This document shows positions 16,268 to 25,308 of a stretch of 64,000 bases of DNA, one piece after another. Position 1 is the first letter of the stretch; each line of letters opens with the position of its first letter. The notes beneath the pieces were generated by a model. The model was not told the DNA's origin and made no database searches. It saw only the letters and a list, made by a program, of their open reading frames with translations. A program made the position numbers and the translations under genes. The DNA is from Chryseobacterium joostei. Lineage in GTDB: Bacteria; Bacteroidota; Bacteroidia; Flavobacteriales; Weeksellaceae. The stretch lies in contig NZ_CP033926.1 in NCBI RefSeq assembly GCF_003815775.1, forward strand, positions 1,178,001 to 1,242,000, written 5' to 3'.

Positions 16268-19200
16268 TCAACGTTTATTTGTATACCTCGCGTCCCAGAA
16301 TTTCTGAACTTCAAATTCGTTACCGGTATATTTTACCATATATTTTCTGACCTTCTGATAATTTGGAACCTCTGCTAAAGTTTTGTTTGAGTAGTTAGTA
16401 TGTTGAAGAAACTCGGCAAACCAAATCATTTCAAATCCTTCCTTGGCCAGCCTATCCATCATCCTCTCTTTATCAATAACCAATAATTCCTGGTAGTTTC
16501 CTCTATTATCTTTTACCTCCTGTTGCGTACCAACTACTTTTCCCTCACGATCCCTAAACATGCCTTCGGCCAAATCAACAATGCCAACTAACTTTCGTAC
16601 TGCTTTAGCGGGAATTATTGACGATTGCTCGCCATCACTTGAATCATCTGTTATTACTTTAGTAATAGTTTTAAGAACAACTTCCTGAGCACCCTCCACA
16701 TTTATAAAATAATCCTCACTTTCCATTTCTCCTATCCATTCCATCCACACAAGGTCCGTTGGATTACTGTATGTATGAGTTTCAGGATGTGCTACAAGAC
16801 CGTCCAAATTTTCAACGAAATAAAGTTCGTCTTTGCAATCGCTTAATCCATCCATGCTGCCTTTTTTAACAAAAGTCGCACGCACAGTCAACAGTCCCAT
16901 ATATAATTCCTGCGAGTCATGAACTTTTGTTTTATTATACAAAGCAAGCATCGGCTTTTCCCCTTTTATAGAAAAGTCGTTTTCACTAAAATCTATCCAA
17001 TCACAAAAATTTAACTCTGGCTCAGAATCAATAGATTCTTTAATAAAATCATTTATTTGCTCATCATCTTTCCTCTCTTTTACAAGAGGACTTTTAATAA
17101 TCCACCTTGGAGGATTTCTCTGTGTTGCAGCTCTTGACCGAAAGTATTTTGATTCAGCAGGATTTGGAATGGGTGACAATAACGAATAATCACTTATCAC
17201 AACATTTTCCCCTAAGTCTGCCGGAGATAGGTTATCGGAAAGGTAGCCCTGTAAATAATGGACAGCAAGCCAGGTATATTTTTCTTCATAAGTGTAAATC
17301 TTGCTCTTACTTCCATGTGTATCATCAGTAAATGAATTTCCTTCGTTCCTATTAAAACCTAGATTTTTAATATAAGCAATTGCAGCTGCCATACCCCAGA
17401 CATGAGGATACAGCTCTACATTTTCATTTTCTAAACTAAACCGATGCAAGAATTCAACAGCCTCATCGGTGTCTTCGTGGTCCAAGAATTTATTGTAAGC
17501 CTTCTTAATCACATACCAAGCCAGATCACTTACAATGGGATAAATCTGTTCACTGCCATCTTCCAGTGCATCGTTGTCCAGTGGGATCAAAACATCATTT
17601 GCAAGTTGTCTTGGCCTAGAAGTTTCAACTTCCCAGCTGTTGAGCAGACCTAAGCCATATGCTCTTTCTACAATTGCGCGCATACCTTGTCTCACAATTA
17701 CATTTCTATGCTCAACAACATGATTAAATATATTGTTGAGTGACCATCTGGCTAATCGTTCTATTGAAATGGGGTCTTTTAACTTCCCTGCTAGTGCTAA
17801 CATAATGGATGACAAGTCCTCCTGAATCTGTGGATCATTTTCAGGAAACAGTTTGTCAAGTAATTTTTCAAATTCCTCAGGTTGTTTCAATGCCCACACA
17901 GTCAAAGAAGCACGTAATCGGCTGCGTAAATCCTGGTCTATATTTGAAAGCGCCCAACCAAAGACCAATGGTGTTTCATCATAAAAGGAATATGGAGAAA
18001 GGTCTAAATATTCACCGGCAAAACCAATAAGAGCGTCCTTTACTGAATATGAGCGACCATCTTTTACTTTTAATATAAATTCTTCATGGTGATCTAATCC
18101 AGACCATTTTTTATCTCGTTCAAAGGTGGAACCCCGTTCTTTTAAAACATTATGAAGAAAGAGTGCACCGAATGGATTCTCGTTAAAACGACTCGCAGGC
18201 AGAATTAAATTAGCAAGGACATTAAACTGATTTTCTCCAGGACTTAATAGCATTTCTTCGACCTCTGCCTTATATTTTTCCACCTGTTCGCCCTTAGCAT
18301 TGACAAGTGCTGTTAAACGTAAGGAACTAATTTTTCCCTGTTCGACCCCATCAGTCAAAAATCCATCATCACCAATAAGTTTATTCTGTGAAATAAAAAG
18401 ACGGTCGACCGTGGACTGTAAAATTAATTGGGCAGAAACTGTTTCTTCAGCCCCCAATTCCTGACCTATATTTTTAAATTCGGTTGGAATATTAGCTATT
18501 GTGCCATTTGAGATGTTGGTGGCAAGTCTTCCTGCAATAATCATTTCAATTACAGAATTACTAAGCATTCGGTAGACTGATCTTTTCTTTTTCATCCCAA
18601 TTCCCTGATCGAATACCTCCGAACGGATTAACATTCCATTATTAACCAGAAAATCAATTAGAACCTCAAAGGAAGACAAATATTCACCCACATTAGGTTT
18701 CAAGACATTACTCAATTCAGTATGATCCAGCTCACTTTTTGTACAAAAGGCATCTGAGACTGCCTCAAGAGCATCCCTGACGGGAGTACGGCCCTGACTG
18801 AATTGTTGTTCACTAATTGATTTAAATGTCTCCTCTATGCGGTCGATTTTTTTTTCAAGGAGATCCATTGTTGCAGTAAGGATATCTTCCTCCTTTTCAA
18901 TAGTCTGACCTTGATACTCTTCACAAAAGAGCCTCAAAGCAAATAATGAATCAATCCCACGTACTTTTGTGAATGAGTCGATACGGATATTAAAATGCTC
19001 TTCACTAAAATATTCTTCGGCAACACTCCATACTGGTACATCACCCTCTCTAGGCAGAAAAACAGTTGCAAAACCTTTCCCTTTTGGAATTTTCGTTTTC
19101 TGATAAAAGTAACTTCTAGCAGAAAAAACAAACTTTAGCCTTGGATAAGTACGCATAAAAACCTCTGCCTCTCGCATACGTGCATACCATATACCCTCCT

Positions 19201-20542
19201 TTCCGAAATCTTCTTCAAGTCCGTCAATACAGACCAGGATCTTTGTGTGTTCAAAGTCTGGGTCTGATCTATTTGTTGCCCGCTTATGCTCAGATTGTAT
19301 TGCGAGTGCCTGAAATGCAGAAAATATCTGATCCTTCGTCCATCCCGGCAGGGAAAGAGATGAACTTAACAGACTTGTCCAGTCTTCGGACTTTGCTCCT
19401 TTGGCTTGGATAATAATAGCTGGAAAACCTTTCTTAATATGAATGTCAACAGCATTTGTCAATCCATGTGTTTTCCCTGTTCCTGGATCACCTAGGATAA
19501 GACGCATTGTTGCCGAAAAGACAGATTCTATGTCTTGCTCCTTAAAATCGGTATATTTCACAATTACGTCTATCAAATCAGAAACAACTCCATTTTGTCC
19601 GTTTAAAGGAACGATACGTTTTAGTTTGTTTAATATTTCATCTACATCATAATTATTTTGACCTTCCACTTTATATAGATCATTCCCCATGTCAAGGGCA
19701 TCGATCATTGCATTTAAATGCTCGATTTCCTTTTCAAGATGTAAAATAAAATTTGTTAATAGGTCTTGCTCTATTGATACACTTGCATTATTTTTTATAA
19801 ATGCTTGTATTTTTTTTATGATCTGGTTAAGTAAGTCCTTAAATTCAGCGAGATCAGCTGTAAAGCCATTCCGAAATTCCTGTGAAAAAGATAATTCCTG
19901 AATGCTCTTATGGATTAAACCCTGCGCATGTAGTTCTGGTATATAGCGCTCTTCCAGCCATCCTACTCTGCTTAATTCAAAAAGTTCTTTTAGATATTCT
20001 AGTGAAACGACTTCCTTTTCAAACCAGAACTTATACATTCCCTCGTTTCCAGATTGCGCAATCTCAAAATCCAGATCATGGTCAAACCACCATGTAATCT
20101 TTAATGTAGGATGCACTTCTAGCATTTCCTTAGTAAATGCATCAACTAATTTATCTTCATGCTCTTTTGCTGGTTGCTTAGGTTCACCTTTTTTACCTCT
20201 TACAAATTTTAATGAAGAAAGATCCCGAGGGATACATATAATGTATTCGGATATTTCAGGACGAAGTGTCAAAGCTGTATTAATAGACTCTTCAATTTGC
20301 TTAAACTGAGTTTTGGTAAGTGTCGCTCTAAACCACTTCGCCTGTACTGCCAAAATACTTCCCTCTTTCAAAATTCCATAAGCCTCAATTCCTCCATCCC
20401 CTGCCGCACCATTTACAGCTCTAAATTTAACAAGTTCATCTCCATAAGTACGTTTTAGATAGCTTTCAAATAGTTGATTACAGAGCATTTCGAACGCCAC
20501 ATCATTATTGTTGCCATACACCAGAAAGTTATTCCAATTCAT
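16268..20542 (-). CDS. Mrr-like nuclease fused to a P-loop NTPase (STAND/Avs-like candidate)
   Basis: The 1424-residue protein has three parts. The N-terminal domain (residues 1-170) carries a Mrr-type PD-(D/E)XK core: GAAGDGGIEAYG (D49, E53) and AVQAKWF (Q67-x-K69). A helical region spans about 180-330. An NTPase follows, with Walker A GDPGTGKTH at 351-359, Walker B ILVCIDGLEED near 436-446 and a Walker-B-like or sensor FVFSARSYF near 480. The rest (about 600-1424) is long, helical and unassigned, and could be a sensor. N-terminal nuclease, NTPase and long C-terminal domain is the layout of Avs/STAND anti-phage proteins. No TPR repeats were clear, so a plain 'nuclease-NTPase' is the safe label. 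Confidence 0.75.
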   Translation of the reverse strand: MNWNNFLVYGNNNDVAFEMLCNQLFESYLKRTYGDELVKFRAVNGAAGDGGIEAYGILKEGSILAVQAKWFRATLTKTQFKQIEESINTALTLRPEISEYIICIPRDLSSLKFVRGKKGEPKQPAKEHEDKLVDAFTKEMLEVHPTLKITWWFDHDLDFEIAQSGNEGMYKFWFEKEVVSLEYLKELFELSRVGWLEERYIPELHAQGLIHKSIQELSFSQEFRNGFTADLAEFKDLLNQIIKKIQAFIKNNASVSIEQDLLTNFILHLEKEIEHLNAMIDALDMGNDLYKVEGQNNYDVDEILNKLKRIVPLNGQNGVVSDLIDVIVKYTDFKEQDIESVFSATMRLILGDPGTGKTHGLTNAVDIHIKKGFPAIIIQAKGAKSEDWTSLLSSSLSLPGWTKDQIFSAFQALAIQSEHKRATNRSDPDFEHTKILVCIDGLEEDFGKEGIWYARMREAEVFMRTYPRLKFVFSARSYFYQKTKIPKGKGFATVFLPREGDVPVWSVAEEYFSEEHFNIRIDSFTKVRGIDSLFALRLFCEEYQGQTIEKEEDILTATMDLLEKKIDRIEETFKSISEQQFSQGRTPVRDALEAVSDAFCTKSELDHTELSNVLKPNVGEYLSSFEVLIDFLVNNGMLIRSEVFDQGIGMKKKRSVYRMLSNSVIEMIIAGRLATNISNGTIANIPTEFKNIGQELGAEETVSAQLILQSTVDRLFISQNKLIGDDGFLTDGVEQGKISSLRLTALVNAKGEQVEKYKAEVEEMLLSPGENQFNVLANLILPASRFNENPFGALFLHNVLKERGSTFERDKKWSGLDHHEEFILKVKDGRSYSVKDALIGFAGEYLDLSPYSFYDETPLVFGWALSNIDQDLRSRLRASLTVWALKQPEEFEKLLDKLFPENDPQIQEDLSSIMLALAGKLKDPISIERLARWSLNNIFNHVVEHRNVIVRQGMRAIVERAYGLGLLNSWEVETSRPRQLANDVLIPLDNDALEDGSEQIYPIVSDLAWYVIKKAYNKFLDHEDTDEAVEFLHRFSLENENVELYPHVWGMAAAIAYIKNLGFNRNEGNSFTDDTHGSKSKIYTYEEKYTWLAVHYLQGYLSDNLSPADLGENVVISDYSLLSPIPNPAESKYFRSRAATQRNPPRWIIKSPLVKERKDDEQINDFIKESIDSEPELNFCDWIDFSENDFSIKGEKPMLALYNKTKVHDSQELYMGLLTVRATFVKKGSMDGLSDCKDELYFVENLDGLVAHPETHTYSNPTDLVWMEWIGEMESEDYFINVEGAQEVVLKTITKVITDDSSDGEQSSIIPAKAVRKLVGIVDLAEGMFRDREGKVVGTQQEVKDNRGNYQELLVIDKERMMDRLAKEGFEMIWFAEFLQHTNYSNKTLAEVPNYQKVRKYMVKYTGNEFEVQKFWDARYTNKR

Positions 20543-20781
20543 ATTTTAGTTAATAGTTCGATTTCGGTCTTTGGACTTGGGTAGCCCTAAGATGTACATA
20601 ATTAATAGTTTTCTTTAAATATATAAAAAATCAAGAAATTTACTTGCCATTGTTCCCTCAACTTGCAATCCTAAATGGTCATGATAAATCAGCATTAATC
20701 ATATCCTTATTATTTTATTGAACAATCGTTAAGACGTGATTACTTTATTTTAAGTTTATTAAAACTTTGGGTTACAATTTT
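20543..20781. other. intergenic spacer
   Basis: This 239-base AT-rich spacer separates two minus-strand genes. It probably holds the promoter of the large nuclease/NTPase gene. No clear box, repeat or terminator was seen. Confidence 0.4.
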
Positions 20782-21672
20782 CTATAATCCTTTGTTTTTA
20801 AGCTTTGTATAAGTATTTACTGAATTCAATAAAGTATAAAATACCCATTCCAACTGTTCAGCATGTACAAGATCCTTAGTTGTTTCTTTGTTATGTCTGA
20901 TATCAAAATTATTGACAATCTGGAAGAAATCGGATACATCTCGCGCAGCAAGAAAGGTTGTTAGCTCCTTTCTTAGGGGCTCCAAAACATAACTTAGTGT
21001 TTCACAAGCAGAACGCATCTTATCCATTGACTGTGGTTCATCAAAAAACAGTTTCCTTGCATGATTAATTTTCTGATCAGTATCAATATCACCAGTCGTA
21101 ATTTCCTGATTGACTAGACCAAACATTGGCATTTTGGGAAGTTCCTTTTTAGCTAACTCTTTACCGATATTGGTAACCTTTACTCCTTGATATAGATATC
21201 TTCTTTGAGATAAGTTATTAATTTTTCTCACTGTGATACTGTGATCTTGAGCCAGCTGATCAATGATCCTATGAAATTCTGTCGGATCGGCATACGCAAT
21301 CGCAAAGTCCCTACTTGAATAAAATTCAAATTCTCTGTTTTCTCTTCCTCCATCCAGATACAGATATTTTAAAAAATGACTACATTTTTCTTCAAACTCT
21401 ATAGGTGGATTTAATAATTTATACCCCCCCTTAATAAAATCGCTGGTTATTAGAACAGGTTCCTCTCCTTTCAATGATCTTTCCTTACAGATCCCAGCAA
21501 TAAGATAATGTTCATAATCACCATTTAAAAGTTCTTCGTATGCAGGCAAAGTAATTTTTACGTGTCCAACAACAGCAGTTTTATATTCCACAAAAGGTCC
21601 GGTTGCTGGGTACAATTCCCCTTCTTGAAAGTCATACCCCGTAAGTGCACAACGGTTATAAGTCATAGTCAT
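20782..21672 (-). CDS. protein of unknown function with RHN-type C-terminus
   Basis: The 296-residue protein begins MTMTYNRCALTGYDFQEGEL, then has a mixed N-terminal part. Its C-terminal part is helical and ends with VNNFDIRHNKETTKDLVHAE and EWVFYTLLNSVNTYTKL. The latter resembles the C-terminal helices of abortive-infection proteins, where an 'iRHN' segment is followed by Glu/Trp-rich helices. I have no firm family. It lies 138 bases downstream of the membrane nuclease-like gene on the same strand, so the two may be co-transcribed. A role in defence is only inferred from its neighbours. Confidence 0.6.
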   Translation of the reverse strand: MTMTYNRCALTGYDFQEGELYPATGPFVEYKTAVVGHVKITLPAYEELLNGDYEHYLIAGICKERSLKGEEPVLITSDFIKGGYKLLNPPIEFEEKCSHFLKYLYLDGGRENREFEFYSSRDFAIAYADPTEFHRIIDQLAQDHSITVRKINNLSQRRYLYQGVKVTNIGKELAKKELPKMPMFGLVNQEITTGDIDTDQKINHARKLFFDEPQSMDKMRSACETLSYVLEPLRKELTTFLAARDVSDFFQIVNNFDIRHNKETTKDLVHAEQLEWVFYTLLNSVNTYTKLKNKGL

Positions 21673-21810
21673 TTATTTTATTTTTTAATATTCAAGGTAA
21701 CTTTTTCCAATTAACCCCAAAATTACTGAGCGTTAATTACTGCAAAGTAAAACAGCTGCCGCGCAATCTTTTTGCGTAATCTAAAAAGAAATCTTTTATT
21801 GAGCTGAACA

Positions 21811-22758
21811 TCAATTCATATTCCCATAAAAGTTATTATCCACATTATAGGTATGGTTAATTTTGTCTTTATTACACCTTCCGATAAATGTTCCGGCAGG
21901 CGATTTATACAATAGAACATGACCGCTACATCCTGTTCTTAAGCATTTCGCTGATCTTTCGTTGATGGTAAACTTCCAGACCGCGTTCCTACAGATAGTG
22001 ATATGTGAATCTTCATTCAATAATACCTCATTGCCAACACGAAGCTTATCAGTAAGTAGTAAATACAAGATTTTGTGTGCATATTTGTACTGTTTCAGAC
22101 TATTTTTATTATAATACATGTACGTAAACATCAAGCCTATTAGCGCTGTAAAGGAGAGACTCCGTTCCCATTCAGACGAAAAATAATAGAAACAGGCACC
22201 CAATAGAGAACAGCTGACTGCCAATAAGATATAGAAATGTAATGAATCTATTAACGATCTTGAGAGAGTAAAAGGTCCTACAAATTTGCTGATCCTAAAG
22301 TAAACCGTATTACCTCTACGATAAGGTAATGGCTGACCAAGGATATATTCAATGTACTCGGTAGACATATCCGTCATTTCTACAGCAATTTCTGAATGTC
22401 TTACTATACCGATCTCTATTCCCGGATTATCTCTTTTTAATTCATCAAGGACTAAACTATCCTTTGGTCTAATACCACGGTTGGTGATAAAGGTAAATAT
22501 ACTCACCGGATGCTCGTAAGACATGCAGTTGGCAAAGTCCTCCCGTATTTTCTTATGAACATCCTCTCTGGACGACATGGCAAAATATTCACCTGTACTT
22601 AAACAGTAGCCGTCCCTACCACCATCTCCTTCCCTTCCGTTGGGTGTAATCGGTATAAAATCTTTGCCATGCTTGATGATCAGATATCTTTCACATGCGT
22701 CCTGAAAATTGAATCCTTCCTGCCCCGCAAGAAGATTACGAATGAAATCTTTTTCCAT
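21811..22758 (-). CDS. PD-(D/E)XK-like protein with two membrane segments
   Basis: The 315-residue product has an N-terminal part (residues 1-150) in which PNGREGDGGRDGYC (about 39-52) looks like the GDGGxD turn of Mrr-like nucleases. The usual (E/Q)xK motif is not clear; the following strand reads YFAMSSRED. Two membrane segments lie at about 170-190 (LHFYILLAVSCSLLGACFYYF) and 197-213. A C-terminal tail has Cys residues in KCLRTGCSGHV and GRCNKD, which might bind zinc. A nuclease tied to the membrane with a cytosolic zinc-like tail would be unusual. It is best treated as a candidate defence effector. Confidence 0.55.
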   Translation of the reverse strand: MEKDFIRNLLAGQEGFNFQDACERYLIIKHGKDFIPITPNGREGDGGRDGYCLSTGEYFAMSSREDVHKKIREDFANCMSYEHPVSIFTFITNRGIRPKDSLVLDELKRDNPGIEIGIVRHSEIAVEMTDMSTEYIEYILGQPLPYRRGNTVYFRISKFVGPFTLSRSLIDSLHFYILLAVSCSLLGACFYYFSSEWERSLSFTALIGLMFTYMYYNKNSLKQYKYAHKILYLLLTDKLRVGNEVLLNEDSHITICRNAVWKFTINERSAKCLRTGCSGHVLLYKSPAGTFIGRCNKDKINHTYNVDNNFYGNMN

Positions 22759-23188
22759 AATAATTCGATTTATTTATAAATGTTAAACTTAGTCTGTATC
22801 AATATCAGGTAAGCATTAGATGCTCTTAAAACCCTTGCATCTATGGAAAGAAAAGTTATACAAGGACTCCCTTTCAGTACTTACAAAAATTCTTTAATAA
22901 TTTACACAATTTTTCATTACATGGATAAAAACAAATTATATTTTCACCGTAAAACCTTTTCCAGGATATCAGCTTTCCTACTTTTCCTTTTGCCTTAACT
23001 GGAAAGCGTGGCCGTGCTATTTTCCATATCTTTTGCCGAGTAAAAGGATGCCGCTGCTATCACTCACACAAAAGTTATGAAACGCCAGAATTAATATCGC
23101 AAAAAAGAAGCTGCATCATAAATAAAATCGAAGTTGACTGTACGATATACATTTGGCCATCTGCTTACGATTACTCTTTGAAAAAGAA

Positions 23189-23224
23189 AAAAGGGCAATT
23201 TTCGATGTGAAAATTGCCCTTTTT
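23189..23224. terminator. bidirectional intrinsic terminator
   Basis: The stem AAAAGGGCAATTTT, loop CGATGTG, and complement AAAATTGCCCTTTT carries A/T runs at both edges. It can end the NACHT transcript on the minus strand, about 180 bases beyond its stop. Confidence 0.85.
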
Positions 23225-23253
23225 AGTAAACTAAATCATTTGCTCAAACTCAA

Positions 23254-23273
23254 TTTGGCAAATGTTTGCCAAA
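23254..23273. repeat. inverted repeat TTTGGCAAA-TG-TTTGCCAAA
   Basis: A perfect 9-bp inverted repeat with a 2-base spacer lies 30 bases after the terminator. It may be an operator or a remnant of another element. No T-run follows on either strand. Confidence 0.6.
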
Positions 23274-23400
23274 ATCGACTTGTGATACAGCCTATTAGAC
23301 ACAATATTAAAAAGTGCCAATATTAAGCTAGAAAAAAGAGATGGAATTTGAAAGACACTTTGTTAAATTCCATATTTCATAGTAACATCATAGCTCAAAG

Positions 23401-25308
23401 TTAGTCCACAATGTTGGGAGATTCTTCTTTATATCGAATCAAAATCTCATCATCTTTCAGGTCTATGTCAATGTTTCCATTCTTTTCAGTAAAATATGAA
23501 ACAGATTTTAAAATATTTGATCGCGAATTCTTGAGATACCCATAAAAATTGTACTCGTATTTAGTATATCTTATCTGATAAATAGTCTTCATCAAGTTTA
23601 TGATATCTTCACTACCCTTGGTTTCAAGTATCAGGCGGATTGTCTCCTCATGCGCACTGAAATTTATACTTTTCTCCTCTATATTTTTTACGGATTCAAA
23701 ATTAACAAAAAATTCTTCCAGCAACTTAAAGCTTTTTTCAATATCCTGAACCTTCAATAAGTGCGATTCTTTCATTATTGCCAAGCTTTTTTCAACTTTG
23801 TCGAGTTTAGTGATTTCATCACTTTCTAAAATAGCTTTCAAGATATAGTTCGGATCAGAATTTAAGCCGCTGATCATCATCAGGATCCTATTCCAGTTTT
23901 TTTCGGTAAACAATTCCTTATTTAAATTCTGTACACCTTCGACTAAGTAGCTTGAACAGAGATAATCTTGAATGGCCCGGAACTGAAATTTCCATCGATT
24001 ATTGCTTTTGTGAATAATTCCCGTTGAGAACTCTATGTAATCCAAATAAAGATCCAAATCCTCTATTGCTGGAAAATCATTTATCTTCTCAAAAATCTGC
24101 TCAGTGCTTAGTGCATCTCTCCCGATTTGTGAATACTGGAGTGATAACTTTCCAAGAAAATTTGTGATTTCAATAGCACTTACTTTTTTATCTTTTAGCT
24201 TTCGCTCAATATTTCGGTTTGAGTCCCAGTTATCTACAAGAGCTGACACCAGTTCTTTTATAAGCTGTCCCGAATTTATCGGTATAATCGACTTATGTGT
24301 AAATAAAAAATGCGCAATTGTTAATAACAATGGATTCTTTAAAACATCATTCACCCCTGGAGCACTATTGAGGACAGAAATAAACTCTTTCCACTTACCT
24401 CCTCTAGATAATTTCCGATATGTCAGATCTTTGATCTGATTTTCATTAAAAGGCTGGACATACCATTTCTTGAATTCTTTCAGTTGCTCCATCTTTCTGT
24501 CTGGTCTGGAAGTGATAATCAGTGACGTGAGAGGGTTCTTGTGCCTAAACTCATTTATGGTAGTTTCAAAACTGCTGAACTTGTCAAAATCAATCTCGTC
24601 AGCACCGTCTAACAATAAACACAGATTACCGCCGAACTTCACAGTTTTATGATCCAAAAATTTTATATTGTACAGTGTATTATTTATACATGTGTCAATA
24701 TATGTATTAAAATCACTTTTATAATTATTGAAGTCACGGAGCTGAATATAAATCGGAAATTTATTTAGGTTTTTATCATGATCGAAATTTTCTGATATAT
24801 AATCCAACGCTATCTTTCTTAACATGGTGGTCTTTCCAGAACCTGGAGCACCAAAAATCAAATTACTGTTTTCAAAGCAATGAAAGTGATAATACATTTC
24901 ATTCTCAGAATCTTTCGAGTATATTCGTGGAGTTACAAATTCTGAAAGAATATCAATTTCCTGTTCTTTGAAAATCCCTTCAGATTTTAATACCTGTAAT
25001 GATAAAACCTTCCTTAGTTCCTCAATATAAGAATCATCTACTTCGATTTCCTGCGCATCTTGTGGCAATCCTTTTTCATTGACCAGACAGAAGAAAAATT
25101 TTTCCTGTTCATTTTTTGGAGCAAATACGAGTGTCTTAAATCTACCTCTGTGCAGATTTACAATCGCCTCTTCCCTGTAACACTTTTCCTCAATTATCTT
25201 TGAATAATTATCAACATGATAAAATGATAAATCATCTTCCTCCAAGGTAAATTGCTGAAAAAACTCATCATTCACTTTTGTGATCGGCAAAAAATACATT
25301 TCCTTCAT
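23401..25308 (-). CDS. NACHT NTPase (bacterial NLR-like)
   Basis: The 635-residue protein has an N-terminal part of about 140 residues with no clear effector motif. A NACHT domain follows, with Walker A FGAPGSGKTTM (about 152-162), Walker B LLLDGADEID (231-240) and LIITSRPDR near 263. A helical part continues to WKFQFRAIQDYLCSSYLVEG (about 455), which matches the FIHLTFQEYLAA-type motif that ends NACHT modules. The C-terminal 170 residues are of unknown type. Bacterial NACHT proteins are anti-phage sensors. Its ATG overlaps the stop of the nucleotidyltransferase gene by one base (TGATG), so the two are translationally coupled. The missing effector may therefore be supplied by the partner. Confidence 0.88.
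   Translation of the reverse strand: MKEMYFLPITKVNDEFFQQFTLEEDDLSFYHVDNYSKIIEEKCYREEAIVNLHRGRFKTLVFAPKNEQEKFFFCLVNEKGLPQDAQEIEVDDSYIEELRKVLSLQVLKSEGIFKEQEIDILSEFVTPRIYSKDSENEMYYHFHCFENSNLIFGAPGSGKTTMLRKIALDYISENFDHDKNLNKFPIYIQLRDFNNYKSDFNTYIDTCINNTLYNIKFLDHKTVKFGGNLCLLLDGADEIDFDKFSSFETTINEFRHKNPLTSLIITSRPDRKMEQLKEFKKWYVQPFNENQIKDLTYRKLSRGGKWKEFISVLNSAPGVNDVLKNPLLLTIAHFLFTHKSIIPINSGQLIKELVSALVDNWDSNRNIERKLKDKKVSAIEITNFLGKLSLQYSQIGRDALSTEQIFEKINDFPAIEDLDLYLDYIEFSTGIIHKSNNRWKFQFRAIQDYLCSSYLVEGVQNLNKELFTEKNWNRILMMISGLNSDPNYILKAILESDEITKLDKVEKSLAIMKESHLLKVQDIEKSFKLLEEFFVNFESVKNIEEKSINFSAHEETIRLILETKGSEDIINLMKTIYQIRYTKYEYNFYGYLKNSRSNILKSVSYFTEKNGNIDIDLKDDEILIRYKEESPNIVD

Larger units (their letters stand above)
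22759..23400. other. 642-base spacer with hairpins
   Basis: No gene was found. The spacer holds a T-run hairpin and a short inverted repeat, listed separately. It also holds a 16-base stretch (23059-23074) that recurs with one change at 32286-32301. The rest is AT-rich and without clear signal. Confidence 0.6.
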
